In this document: one piece after another, positions 28,331 to 37,657 of the stretch
Numbering within the stretch: the stretch's first letter is position 1
Layout of the letters: the number at the start of each line of letters is the position of its first letter
Source of the DNA: Hyphomicrobiaceae bacterium
GTDB taxonomy: Bacteria > Pseudomonadota > Alphaproteobacteria > Rhizobiales > Hyphomicrobiaceae
Assembly (NCBI GenBank): GCA_016793635.1
Contig: JAEUMD010000011.1
Span: 434,001 to 498,000 of the forward strand
Length of the DNA stretch: 64,000 bases
Direction: 5' to 3'
Position numbers and translations under genes: made by a program
Notes under the pieces: generated by a model
What the model saw: only the letters and a program-made list of their open reading frames with translations
What the model was told of the DNA's origin: nothing
The model's database searches: none

Positions 28331-28360
28331 AAAAGCAAAAGGGCCGCCTTTCGGCGACCC
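28331..28360 (-). terminator. Terminator 1 of the membrane-HTH gene
   Basis: Read on the minus strand: an 8-bp stem with one G-U pair, a GAAA-like loop, then TTTTGCTTTT. It lies 18 bases after the stop codon. Confidence 0.85.
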
Positions 28361-28378
28361 CCAGCTCTGTTTGCCTTC

Positions 28379-29737
28379 TCAGGCGGCCTCGACACTTAAG
28401 GCCGGCGTATTCTTATCCTCCGTCCGGTCTGCGTCCGACTTCAGCGCAATGCCAATGTAGCGAACCCGTCCTGCGATTTTGGCCTTCTGAACACCAAGCT
28501 CACCGAACTCCCTGCCGAATGTCGGCAGCGCCAAAGGCTCCTTGCTCTGTTCCTCGCACCATGCGCAGTAATCTTCGTAAAGTGCAGTGGCAGTCAGACT
28601 AGATCCGTCCTGAGTGTCGATCCTCTCCTTGTAGAAGCGCTCCACGTCCGTTTCGGGAGCCATGAGCCGCTGGGGCTGGGCGGTGACAGGCGTCGTCTTG
28701 TTGTCGTTGGCGACGCTGGAACGCGGCGTTTCGATCGCAACGGAAGCCACGGCCGGAGCCGCCTCTTCCATCACCGCTGCCGCAGCGGTGCCAGCGGCGA
28801 CCTGCGAGGCGGTCGCCTCGACGGTCACATCGCTGTTGCTGGCCTTCGCGATCGCCGGAAGGGCGACCAGATCATTGCTCGCGATCGACTCGACCGGCTC
28901 ACGCTCGGCAAGAACGGCCTCGCGGACACGCGCCATCTTCGGCGCAGCCGGAGCCAGACGATCGTCGATACGCCACGTGGAGAACGCAATGTACATGCCG
29001 AAGCTGGAGCCAATTTCCAGCAGGATCGCGATGAACGCGGTCAACGCCATCTGTACCGTGGCGATGTCGATCCCGGCGATCTTCGCCAGAACCGCCGCCT
29101 GAGGATCGGCCTCGGCAACAACGCTGCCACCGCCGAACTTGGCGAGCTTATCCTGCGTCTCGGCGATACGCGCCTCGAGCGCATCCGCCTGCTCGGCGGA
29201 ACCGAGCTCGGCAGTCAGACCGTGGTAGCCGTCACAGAACGTACGCTGCGACTTGCCGACGACCTTCTTGCAGTTCTCCGAGACCTCCCACAAGCGGGCG
29301 TTCCGGGCACTGTCCATCTCACCCTTGACGGTTGCCGCCGGGCGATGCTGCGGTACCCAGGAAAGCTGCTCCTGAGCACGCTGGAGATCGGCACGCAGAT
29401 CCTTGTAGGACTGAGCCTGGATCTGACGCTGCCCAGCCGTGTCGAAACGGTTGAGGGCGGCGTGACCGAAAGCCGACGTCAGCGAGTATGCGGTGACGAC
29501 GACCCAAACCACGGCGGACGCCGCGGCCTGTGACCACATTCGATTTCTTATCGCGGCAAAAAGAAAGAATGGAATGAGCGCCTTGAGGCAGTCGGCCGCG
29601 GCGCTGGCTGCGCCGTAGATCTGCCCGTCGAGCTCGGTCTTTCCTAGACTCAATCCGAAACGCCAGTTCATAGCGGCGGAGACTGCCAACAGCACTCCCG
29701 CGGCTAGAACGCCCAATACACCTAGAGCATGTCTCAT
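28379..29737 (-). CDS. Four-helix membrane protein with P4-primase-type winged-helix tail
   Basis: A 452-residue protein with membrane helices at about 7-23, 43-63, 70-92 and 224-252. Residues 100-205 between helices three and four form a charged coiled coil with two cysteines twelve apart (C156, C168). The cytoplasmic tail has an Ala-rich linker, a VANDN sequence and a C-terminal domain (about 362-432) closely like the winged helix at the end of P4-type phage primases (LYEDYCAWCEEQSKEPLALPTFGREFGELGV). The same build occurs at 4544-5527. It may tether DNA to the membrane or signal from the envelope to DNA. A single-gene transcript with two terminators. Confidence 0.75.
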   Translation of the reverse strand: MRHALGVLGVLAAGVLLAVSAAMNWRFGLSLGKTELDGQIYGAASAAADCLKALIPFFLFAAIRNRMWSQAAASAVVWVVVTAYSLTSAFGHAALNRFDTAGQRQIQAQSYKDLRADLQRAQEQLSWVPQHRPAATVKGEMDSARNARLWEVSENCKKVVGKSQRTFCDGYHGLTAELGSAEQADALEARIAETQDKLAKFGGGSVVAEADPQAAVLAKIAGIDIATVQMALTAFIAILLEIGSSFGMYIAFSTWRIDDRLAPAAPKMARVREAVLAEREPVESIASNDLVALPAIAKASNSDVTVEATASQVAAGTAAAAVMEEAAPAVASVAIETPRSSVANDNKTTPVTAQPQRLMAPETDVERFYKERIDTQDGSSLTATALYEDYCAWCEEQSKEPLALPTFGREFGELGVQKAKIAGRVRYIGIALKSDADRTEDKNTPALSVEAA

Positions 29738-30879
29738 AGGATTGCCCTCTCCTTGTGCGGATAGCCGGCATCACGCCTGACAGCCAGCTTGCGGTCTTGC
29801 AGCCTCGAGGGATCTAAGGCCGACGGCTCCTACCGATGACGTGGTGCGCGCGAGCAACTGACGAACCTGCCTTCTGTCACCTGTGAGCACCCGAGCATCA
29901 TTCCCCAATGACACACGGCAAGTGACGACTGCGAGCCCGGCTCGACACACCTTGGAGCTGAAGTCCCGTGAACGGCGCATACCGGAAAGGCACATGCGGC
30001 AATCGCCGCTCGATTTGGCATGTGCAAAATGCCGGTGAACCGTCCCGGGAAAACAAGTTTGACGCGAACAAACGCCCCCTCATTTCCGACGTTATCTCGA
30101 TTCGTAGCGAATTGTTAAGGGAATCAGTCCGCTACTTCCGCGCGATCAAAAATGCAGCCAACCCTCTGTGACGGTTCCCCGCACCTTCATGCAGCGGTCG
30201 TCCACAATTGTGCCTGTCTTTTCCACCGGGTTGTCCACAGCCAGCAACCGTCCATGCACAAGGGCTGGCGCGGAATTGCGCACCTGAAATACTAGATATT
30301 GAGATGTAGAGACACGAAGCGGTTGCCCGTTCCCGACACTACGGAACATGCGCAGGGCTGCCCAAATCCCATCGACGGTAGGGTTCGCGTTGCATTCACG
30401 CCACAACCCTGGGGCGATCTTGCATGCCTCGATGGAGGAGTTCTGCGGATTGGCAGGTTGCAGAGGCTCACCGTTGAGTTACAATGCGTCCACATATGGA
30501 TCAACGTCCGGGCCAGTGTGCCTCGGCGGGCCTTTCTTCTATGGAAGGACCGTTTGGCCCAGCCTGGACGGGGCGATACCGAGATCGGATTGATTTCCAG
30601 GGATGAATTTCGGATTTCGGTCAACTCTGCCGCCCATCGAGCTGGAGCGGTAGAGCGTATCAAGCGACCGGAGTGGCGGAACCGGTAGTTCTGTGGAAGC
30701 AGGGCTGCGGAATCTGGCCGAAATTCTGCAAGCCAAAGGCCCCGTGAGGAGTTTTCGGCCGAGCGAGTTCCTGATCCCGAGGCGGTGGTCAGTCGGGCCG
30801 TCTTGAGCTGAACCGTTTCACGGGTACGTGCGTCATAGCCTACAGGGGTGGGCGTCTGGCGCTGGAGGAGTTTTTCATC
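29738..30879. other. Long intergenic region
   Basis: A 1142-base stretch. The first 400 bases are the promoter side of the membrane-HTH gene, and 29,990-30,130 is noticeably lower in G+C. Short frames on both strands at 30,146-30,690 have no recognisable domain and unbalanced composition. I see no RNA gene, and no repeat longer than a few bases. Confidence 0.5.
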
Positions 30880-31974
30880 ATGCGTTTGCTCGGCAGTCTT
30901 GTTCTTCTGACCGGCGGCTTGAGCGCGGCGGCTTACGCCTATATCCCGGTCGCTTCCTTCAACGAGGACAACCTCGCCAAGCTCATCAGAATCCAGTCAC
31001 CCGCAGGCCGTGAGGCGGTAAAGGCGGGCACGCAGAACGCCTCGGACGCGCAACGTCAGCGCAACTTCGCGCCATCCTCGCCGCTGTTCTCCCTCGCCGT
31101 CAGCGACGCGGAAACCCCCGCCGCGGCTTCACCCGCGACCGGCGTTGGCAGCGCGCATGTCGCGACGGCGCCCTCTTCCGCGGGCCCGGGTCGCTCCGCG
31201 TGGCGGCCGATCGTCACCACTGAGAACGCCGCTCCGCGCGTCGCGTCGGACTATGCCGCCCAGGTCGACCTTGCCCGCGACCTGCAGCGAGAGCTGAAAC
31301 GTGTCGGCTGCTACGACGGCGACGCTGACGGCGATTGGAAGACGGCTTCGCGCCGGGCCATGTCCGAGTTCTTGGCGAGGGTCAACGCTAGCCTTCCCGT
31401 CGATCGTCCGGACTACATTCTGCTGACGCTTCTCCAGGGGCACGCCGATCGTGCGTGCGGCGTGTCGAGTGGCGTGGTTGCTCATGCTCCCACAGCCGCA
31501 CCCCGAGGCATCGTGCCGGTCACGCCACCCGCTCCCGCTCCTTTGGATCGCGCCACTCGCGCCGTTGCGGAGCACGCGCCGCGCACGCCGCCGCGAGCCG
31601 CAGCCGCAGCCGCCGAGCCGCCGCCAGCGCAAGCTGCTTCTACGCATATCCCGCCAGCACGCATCGCACCGGCAAGCGTCGCCGTGGAACATCACGCCCA
31701 GCGTGAGCCACTGCCAGGCCGCATGGCTATCGGTGCGCCAGTGCCGCCGCCTCCGGCTCCGGCGCCTGCTATCGCACCGGCGCCGCGGCTCGCCACCCCA
31801 CCCGGTGATGACGCCTGGAGCAGCCGCGTCGTCAGGGACCACGCCGCGCCTGCACGGGCCACCCACAGCTATGATCGCCCGTCACGCGCAGCCCGGCCCG
31901 CCTACGCCTACAAACCGGCGAAGCGACGCAAGTTCACGCTCAAGGACGCTCTCAACCAGATGGTCGGCCTTTGA
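30880..31974 (+). CDS. Exported protein with peptidoglycan-binding-like domain and Pro/Ala-rich tail
   Basis: A 364-residue protein with an N-terminal signal or anchor (MRLLGSLVLLTGGLSAAAYA). Residues 126-200 (ARDLQRELKRVGCYDGDADGDWKTASRRAMSEFLARVNASL) match the small peptidoglycan-binding-like fold common in Hyphomicrobiales exported proteins, with a cysteine pair (in VGCYDG and RACGV) likely forming a disulfide. Residues 205-345 are a long proline/alanine-rich linker. The last 20 residues are basic (KRRKFTLKDALNQMVGL). A cell-wall role is inferred. Confidence 0.7.
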   Translation: MRLLGSLVLLTGGLSAAAYAYIPVASFNEDNLAKLIRIQSPAGREAVKAGTQNASDAQRQRNFAPSSPLFSLAVSDAETPAAASPATGVGSAHVATAPSSAGPGRSAWRPIVTTENAAPRVASDYAAQVDLARDLQRELKRVGCYDGDADGDWKTASRRAMSEFLARVNASLPVDRPDYILLTLLQGHADRACGVSSGVVAHAPTAAPRGIVPVTPPAPAPLDRATRAVAEHAPRTPPRAAAAAAEPPPAQAASTHIPPARIAPASVAVEHHAQREPLPGRMAIGAPVPPPPAPAPAIAPAPRLATPPGDDAWSSRVVRDHAAPARATHSYDRPSRAARPAYAYKPAKRRKFTLKDALNQMVGL

Positions 31975-32029
31975 GTTCACGACTTGGATTAGCGGGCGAA
32001 GCGGCGGTCGATGACGTTCGGGTGCCGCC

Positions 32030-32632
32030 TCACGGCTGCGCCTCCTCGGGCTCCATCGCCGCCTCGTAGACCTCGCGTGCAGAGCCGAAGTTCAACAAGG
32101 CAATGCCCGCTCCGACGATCAGATCCGGCCAGATCGAGTGCGTCGCCGCCGTCGCCGCCCCTGCGGCGATGATAGCGACGTTGGCCAAGACGTCGTTGCG
32201 GGCCGAGAGAAAGGCCGCGAGGCTGAGACTGCCGCCGTGATGGCGCACTCGGGCGAGCAACAGAGCCGCGATCGCATTGACGATCAACGCGCCAATGCCT
32301 GCCAGTGTCAGCGCGACCGGCTCCGGCACCATTGCGACGGGCGATAGAAGCTTGTCGGTCGCCGTCCAGACCGCCGATAGGCCCGGAATCGTCAGGAGCA
32401 CGGCGAGCAGAAGCCCGACCGCCCGACGCCGCCGCGCCGACCAGCCGAGGGCGAGCAGCACAAGCACATTTACCGAGGCGTCCTCGAGGAAATCGATACT
32501 GTCGGCGAACAGCGCCACCGAACCGATGGCCAGCGCCACCGCAATCTCGACCCAGAAATAGGAGAAGTTCAGCGCGGCGACCGCAGCAACCGTGCGTCGC
32601 AGGGGCGTATCGTCGGTCTCGGTGTCCGCCAT
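32030..32632 (-). CDS. Small cation-efflux (CDF-like) membrane protein
   Basis: A 200-residue protein with five or six membrane helices. The first segment carries FADSIDFLEDASVNVLVLL, corresponding to the metal-site helix of CDF transporters (DSxDFLED). HSIWPDLIVGAGIALLNF is the matching later helix with His and Asp. There is no cytoplasmic C-terminal domain. Proteins of this short form are usually annotated as cobalt/zinc/cadmium efflux components. An upstream start at 32707 would add a hydrophobic helix and is possible. Confidence 0.75.
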   Translation of the reverse strand: MADTETDDTPLRRTVAAVAALNFSYFWVEIAVALAIGSVALFADSIDFLEDASVNVLVLLALGWSARRRRAVGLLLAVLLTIPGLSAVWTATDKLLSPVAMVPEPVALTLAGIGALIVNAIAALLLARVRHHGGSLSLAAFLSARNDVLANVAIIAAGAATAATHSIWPDLIVGAGIALLNFGSAREVYEAAMEPEEAQP

Positions 32633-33063
32633 CTCAAGCCCTGCGTAGTCGTTGCATACGATCGCGGCGCCGACGCCGATTGCCAACATCGAAAACGCGA
32701 GCGGCATGGAACGAGGCTCACGTCTCGTCCTCGCATCTGGCGTATCTGGCCGTGGTTTCCATGTGACCTGCGGCAGGACGAAGCCCGCGCGACGCCTTTA
32801 GACCTCCAACGGTTGAGACGGAACGACTCGGCGTATTCGGTTTAGTTCTGCCCCCAAGACACAAATTCTCGTGCAGAGAATCTGACGCTCGCTTCTCGCG
32901 TGCGGCGAACCCCTCGATCAAATGACAGAGACACGAGCTGCGCTGAAAGATCGAGTTGCTCGCGTTCCGTTACGCACCGGCACACGGGCGGAGTATCGCC
33001 TCATGAGACCGGAACGCGAGCGCACCCTACTGTCCAATGATCCCGATCGCGCCGCCGCACGGC
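32633..33063. other. Intergenic region between the cation transporter and cpaD
   Basis: A 431-base gap on the minus-strand side of both neighbours. No supported gene, repeat or RNA. Confidence 0.45.
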
Positions 33064-33816
33064 TCACTTGGTTGCGCCCGAGGCTGAGGGCGCGCCGCCA
33101 GCCGCTGGCGAACCGCCTGAGCTGCCGGAGCCACCCGAACTCGAGCCCGTTGGACTAGCACCTACGTACTTGGTCCACGTCACGCTGCGCCGCTCGCTCG
33201 AGCGCGGGGTTTCCTCCTGCGGCACCTGGAGATCGCGTGCATTGGCGACGGTGAGTGCAAGATTACGTTGCGTTGCGCAACCGAAGTTCTCGTACGGCAG
33301 CTTGTCGCGATCGATACGTCCCATGTCGTCAGGCCAGTTGCCGCAATCTGGCGGCTGGGCCACGGGACGTTCGTAGATGAGACGGACCGCCGCCGCATCG
33401 GGGCCACGGACGCGAATGCGCTCGCGCAGGACCGCCTCCGGCGGAATGCCTGCTCGATCGACGATATCCTCGATTTCGCGATAGGACCGCGCCACCGACA
33501 TGTGTCCGCGCGGCGTGCCCGGCGCGAGGATGCGCAACGGTCCATGCGCCTCCGACTTGTAGCGATCGAGGAAGCGGATGACATCGGTGGTCTGGTTCGC
33601 GCTGAGACCTCCACCATCGCCAGCCACCTCGACATGGAGCGCTTCCGAACTCGCCGAATAGCCGATGGCATGACGCTTGGACGGATCGTTGAGCATCGCC
33701 GCCGTCGGGCCATCGATGCGGTAATGATCCAGGCATCCGCCGAGCGCCGTTGCGAGCAGCGCGGTCGTGATGACGGCCGCCGTGCGGGCGCGCCTCTTCG
33801 TAGCTGCGCTGCTCAT
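33064..33816 (-). CDS. cpaD: Tad/Flp pilus assembly lipoprotein CpaD
   Basis: A 250-residue lipoprotein of the Tad secretion system. The lipobox is LGGC with Cys28. The body matches CpaD (DHYRIDGPTAAMLNDPSKRHAIGY, and NFGCATQRNLALTVANARDL). The C terminus is a Gly/Ser-rich tail. CpaD helps the CpaC secretin assemble in the outer membrane. Its ATG overlaps the cpaC stop by four bases (ATGA), so the two are translated together. Confidence 0.93.
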   Translation of the reverse strand: MSSAATKRRARTAAVITTALLATALGGCLDHYRIDGPTAAMLNDPSKRHAIGYSASSEALHVEVAGDGGGLSANQTTDVIRFLDRYKSEAHGPLRILAPGTPRGHMSVARSYREIEDIVDRAGIPPEAVLRERIRVRGPDAAAVRLIYERPVAQPPDCGNWPDDMGRIDRDKLPYENFGCATQRNLALTVANARDLQVPQEETPRSSERRSVTWTKYVGASPTGSSSGGSGSSGGSPAAGGAPSASGATK

Positions 33817-35318
33817 CCCTTTACTCCCGGATAATCGATGATGAAGCCGTAATCGCCCTGATAGCCGCGCGGCACGGTCGAGTAGCCGTAGACGCGGTTG
33901 ATGTTGCCGAAGAACAGCTCGCGCAGGCTGTTCTCGGGCGCGTATCCGTCCCCGGGCTTCGCCAGCTCGCGTGCCTGCGTGTGCGTGGCGAGATAGGGCG
34001 TGACGAGGATCACAAGCTCGGTCTCGCGGCGGCGGAAGTCATTGGATCGGAACAGGGCTCCGAGCACCGGCAGGTTCTTGAGGCCGGGCACGCCTTCCGC
34101 GCTCTGGCGTGTCTCGTCGGAAAGCAAACCGGCCATAGCCAGCGTGCCGCCGGACGGCATCTCGAGTGTCGTTTCCGCGCGCCGTACCTTGAGGCCCGGC
34201 AGCGTGATGGTGTCGAGGCTGACCGCACCGTCCGACGAGAGTTCGGAAACCTCCGCCGAGATGGTGAGGCTGATGCGGCCCTCGGTCAGTACGACGGGCT
34301 TGAAGGCGACGCTGACGCCGAACTGTTTCCAATCGACGCTGATCGAATTGTTCTGTTGCGCGATCGGCACCGGGAACTCGCCGCCCGCCAGGAACTTTGC
34401 GCTTTCACCCGAAATCGCGGTGAGCGTCGGCTCGGCGAGCGTTTTCAGCACGCCGGATCGCTCCAGTGCCTGTACCAGCGCCGTGACCGATTGGTTGCCC
34501 GCCTGCCATGTCGGCTGCAACGCCACGCCCGCGCTTGCCAGCGGGGCAACTCCCGGCGCGAGGGCGGCGGCTTTCGGCACCAACGAGCTGGTAACTGGAA
34601 AACTGTTCTGGATCACCTGGGCGAAGGTGAAACTTCCGGTCTGAAGCACCGCGCTCGGCAGATCGACGCCGAGGCGGCGCAGCGCGTCGCGCTGCATTTC
34701 GGCGACCTGCACCTTGAGCAGCACCTGCTCCTTCGACTTGGCGTCGAGCATGTTGACGACACCCGAGGGGCTCTTGATGAAGCGACCGGCGAGCTCCGCA
34801 GCGCGATTGGCGTCGGCCGGCGACGTCACGGTTCCGGCGAGCACGATGGTGTCGCCCATCATCTCGGCGCGGATGCGAGAGCCGGGAATCAGGCGCTCGA
34901 ACATGTCGTGCAGCGTCGAGAGATCGCGCGTGACAGAGACTTCGAGCAACAGGATGCGCTGGCCGTCGGGGCCGATGAAGAAGGCGTTGGCTTCACCGGT
35001 GTTCTTCGCCAGCAGGTACACTTGCCGAGACGTCTGCACGACCGCATCGATCACCTCGGGATTTGACACCAGGACGTTCTGCAGATCGGACGGCACCTCG
35101 ATCAGCATCGACTTGTCGAGTCCGACCGTGACCTTGCGGGTGACCGGGAAATCCGAGCCCGGCGCGATCCTCATGATCGAGCGGTGCTGCGTGTCGATCA
35201 GATCGCCGCTCCGGCTTCCCGCGGCCGCGACCGCCGCCGCCGCGGCTAGAAACATCGACGTGAGTGCTAGGGCCCTGAGGCCCCGCCCCACCACCGATCC
35301 TGTAGTCCTGATGCGCAT
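33813..35318 (-). CDS. cpaC: Tad/Flp pilus secretin CpaC
   Basis: A 501-residue outer-membrane secretin. A signal peptide (about 1-33) is followed by the pilus N-domain (VTVGLDKSMLIEVPSDLQNVLVSNPEVID), a BON-like segment (VVLAGTVTSPADANRAAELA, about 145-164) and the secretin core (about 230-450) with the conserved TAISGESAKFLAGGEFPVP and VSVAFKPVVL. The multimer forms the channel for the Flp pilus. I placed the start at 35318, behind the spurious upstream codons. It overlaps cpaD. No other tad genes adjoin except tadG upstream. Confidence 0.95.
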   Translation of the reverse strand: MRIRTTGSVVGRGLRALALTSMFLAAAAAVAAAGSRSGDLIDTQHRSIMRIAPGSDFPVTRKVTVGLDKSMLIEVPSDLQNVLVSNPEVIDAVVQTSRQVYLLAKNTGEANAFFIGPDGQRILLLEVSVTRDLSTLHDMFERLIPGSRIRAEMMGDTIVLAGTVTSPADANRAAELAGRFIKSPSGVVNMLDAKSKEQVLLKVQVAEMQRDALRRLGVDLPSAVLQTGSFTFAQVIQNSFPVTSSLVPKAAALAPGVAPLASAGVALQPTWQAGNQSVTALVQALERSGVLKTLAEPTLTAISGESAKFLAGGEFPVPIAQQNNSISVDWKQFGVSVAFKPVVLTEGRISLTISAEVSELSSDGAVSLDTITLPGLKVRRAETTLEMPSGGTLAMAGLLSDETRQSAEGVPGLKNLPVLGALFRSNDFRRRETELVILVTPYLATHTQARELAKPGDGYAPENSLRELFFGNINRVYGYSTVPRGYQGDYGFIIDYPGVKG

Positions 35319-35705
35319 GATACCTGCCCCCACTGAACGCTCGGCGCCGCACGCGCCCCCCATGAGGGCGGCGGCGGCAGGGACGTCTCATGCGTCCCCG
35401 ATCCGAGATGTGCGCAGTGTGGTGGTTTCCGCGCCCGTCTCCACCGCCGAGCGGGCGGGCATGTGGCATGCCGACTGTGGCTCAACAGATTGTCCACATG
35501 TTGCGGAACCTTGCCCACCCAGCAGGCGGCATCGCAAGTCGCCGGAACATATCGACATTCCGCCCACGCGCGGCAGGAGTGGCATCGGCCGTCGCGAAAA
35601 TTGGGATGAGCGGTCCGCGCAGCGCTGTCTCGGGTGCCCTTCGCGACGCCGAGCCAGGCGCGATCGCGATACGGAGCTCGCGAATCGATTCGTGGCTCGC
35701 CTCGC
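35319..35705. other. Gap between cpaC and tadG
   Basis: A 387-base intergenic stretch on the minus-strand side, likely holding the cpaC promoter. It separates tadG from cpaC too far for translational coupling. No hairpin with T-run or small gene was seen. Confidence 0.45.
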
Positions 35706-37433
35706 TCAGCCCGAAACTCGTAGCTCGCTGATCTCGCGGCCGATACGCTCGAACACCTGCAGCAGCTCATCGCCCTTGGTGACATCGAAGTTCATGCTCG
35801 GGTGTGACGCGCAGTATTGGAGCATCGAGCGGGTATGCGCGTCGGAGACGCCGAAGCCAATGGTGTAGAGCTTGACGCCTGCATCGGTGACCAGCCGGCA
35901 TGCCTCACGCGATTTGCTGTTCATGGCATTGGTGAGGGCGGAATCCGTGTGTGACTGCGGGTTGAGCCGATCCGCTGCACCGAACCCCCAGGTCGAATAG
36001 ATCGAATGATTGGGGATGGCGTCGCGGAACGCCGCGATGAAGTTCGCGCCGCGCGCGAGGAGCACCATGAACTTGCGCGTCTGCTTGTCCTCGAAGGAGG
36101 CTCCCTCCATGAACGGCGAACCGGGCGAAAGCACGCGGTGCCCCCACATGATGCCTTCCGAGATGTTGGCGCCGCCCATGGCGGCCATATCGTAGAGCTT
36201 GGCCTCGACCGCTTCACGGCTGTTCGTGAGGGGTAGCAGCGGCACCGCCTCGCAACCGAAGTTCGGCCCTTTTTGCATTGTCGGTCCGCCCTGCTTGAAC
36301 GTGAAGGTCGGCGTCGCAGGACTTTGCACGCCATCGTACTTGCAGAGCTGCCGTTGGGCCTGTGCCGGAGGCAGTGGAGTCGTGGTGGACTTGGTACAGT
36401 TGCCTCGCTTGCTGGTCTGTGTGCACACCACCTCCTGCGCCGGACAGCTCGGCGTCGGATTGTCGTCGATGTAGTTGTTGTAGAAGAAGCCGTCGGCGTT
36501 ACCGTTCTGAGCGTCGGGGTTGTTGGCGTCGTCCGGCTCGTCGGGCGCGAACATCGGCACGAACAGCGTCGCGGGGTTCTCGGCGTCCGCAAGCGTGTCG
36601 CTCAGCTCGTAATCTCCCGGGCGTGCCTCGACACACCCGCCCCACGACGTGCCGAGCCGCTCGAACAAGTCGAAGCGCGTAAGCGACGAGGCACCGCTCC
36701 CCGAATAATTCTGGTAGTTCTCTCGGTGCAGGGGTGACAGCCCCTTGCTGTCGATCCAGTCCTGGCTCTTGTTGTTCGGACCGACATTCACCGAACTTGC
36801 GAACGGCACCACGCCGACCTTCACCGAGCGGTCCGAATTTCCGTTTCCGACGAACAGTGTCTCCGTCAGCTTCTGTGCGGCGGTCTGCAACTCGTAGAGT
36901 GGCGTTCCCAGCATCGACGACGAGTTGTCGAGAACCATCACGACCTCCGCCGATTTGCCGCGTTCGACGGATGCACCCGAACCGAGCTGCACCTTGTCGT
37001 GGCCAAGCGCCTTCAGCAGCGTTGCGCTCCAGTCGAACCGTGTAGTTCCGACGATCGTTCCGGTGCTGTCGTCGATCGTGACCTTGTCGAGATCGCGCGC
37101 GCTGCCATCCGACCGGTTGGCGAGATAGAACGCTTCGGCGCGCGCGCGCGCCGCTTCCTCCTGATCGGGCTGGCCCATCGTGTGCGATGCGGCGAGAAGC
37201 GCCGCATCGAGGGCATAACGATCCTGCATCCATTCGCTCGTGAAGCGGGTGTCGTCGATGGCGAGCGCCGCCATGAACAGGATGACCGTGAAGAGGATGC
37301 CGAGAACGACGGCGGCGACGCCGCTCTCGTCGCGACCGAAGCGCTGCATGAGACCGAGAGCGGCCGACCGGCGGCGGCTCGCCTCCCAGCGTCGCTTCGT
37401 TTCGCGCCAGACGTCCGGTCCAAAACCGTTCAT
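35706..37433 (-). CDS. tadG: TadG-like pilus protein with von Willebrand A domain
   Basis: A 575-residue protein. A TadE/G-type membrane segment (about 38-60, GVAAVVLGILFTVILFMAALAID) follows a basic cytoplasmic start. The extracellular part has a VWA domain with the metal-ion site DNSSSM at 169-174. A cysteine-rich insertion (about 230-400) lies inside the VWA fold. Such proteins assist Flp pilus assembly or adhesion. The ATG at 37433 follows a very strong AAAGGAGGT. It belongs to the Tad module with cpaC/cpaD, yet the ATPase, inner-membrane and pilin genes are absent here. Confidence 0.85.
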   Translation of the reverse strand: MNGFGPDVWRETKRRWEASRRRSAALGLMQRFGRDESGVAAVVLGILFTVILFMAALAIDDTRFTSEWMQDRYALDAALLAASHTMGQPDQEEAARARAEAFYLANRSDGSARDLDKVTIDDSTGTIVGTTRFDWSATLLKALGHDKVQLGSGASVERGKSAEVVMVLDNSSSMLGTPLYELQTAAQKLTETLFVGNGNSDRSVKVGVVPFASSVNVGPNNKSQDWIDSKGLSPLHRENYQNYSGSGASSLTRFDLFERLGTSWGGCVEARPGDYELSDTLADAENPATLFVPMFAPDEPDDANNPDAQNGNADGFFYNNYIDDNPTPSCPAQEVVCTQTSKRGNCTKSTTTPLPPAQAQRQLCKYDGVQSPATPTFTFKQGGPTMQKGPNFGCEAVPLLPLTNSREAVEAKLYDMAAMGGANISEGIMWGHRVLSPGSPFMEGASFEDKQTRKFMVLLARGANFIAAFRDAIPNHSIYSTWGFGAADRLNPQSHTDSALTNAMNSKSREACRLVTDAGVKLYTIGFGVSDAHTRSMLQYCASHPSMNFDVTKGDELLQVFERIGREISELRVSG

Positions 37434-37657
37434 CGCGACCTCCTTTAACGAACTCTTTCCGCAGGCTAGGCAATTCGTGCTGATTTCTGGTGAACACGGT
37501 GCCTCGACTTTTATGCAAATCGGCACCAATCGGCCGACCTTGAGCAGGAGAGGTCAGGAGACCATTGCAGTCCGCGGCGCCCGCGCCCATTCTCGCGCCA
37601 CCGCCCGCCTTGTATCTCCCCATCACCGACAAGCCCGCACCGAGCCTCGAGCCCAGC

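Noticed and set aside
30231-30239. DnaA-box-like TTGTCCACA in the long intergenic region
   Set aside because: A single copy with one mismatch to the consensus and no cluster, so no origin is claimed.
30146-30690. Overlapping small frames on both strands in the 1.1-kb intergenic region
   Set aside because: No start with a good ribosome site, no domain, and composition of non-coding DNA; I considered a PilZ-like fragment but could not support it.
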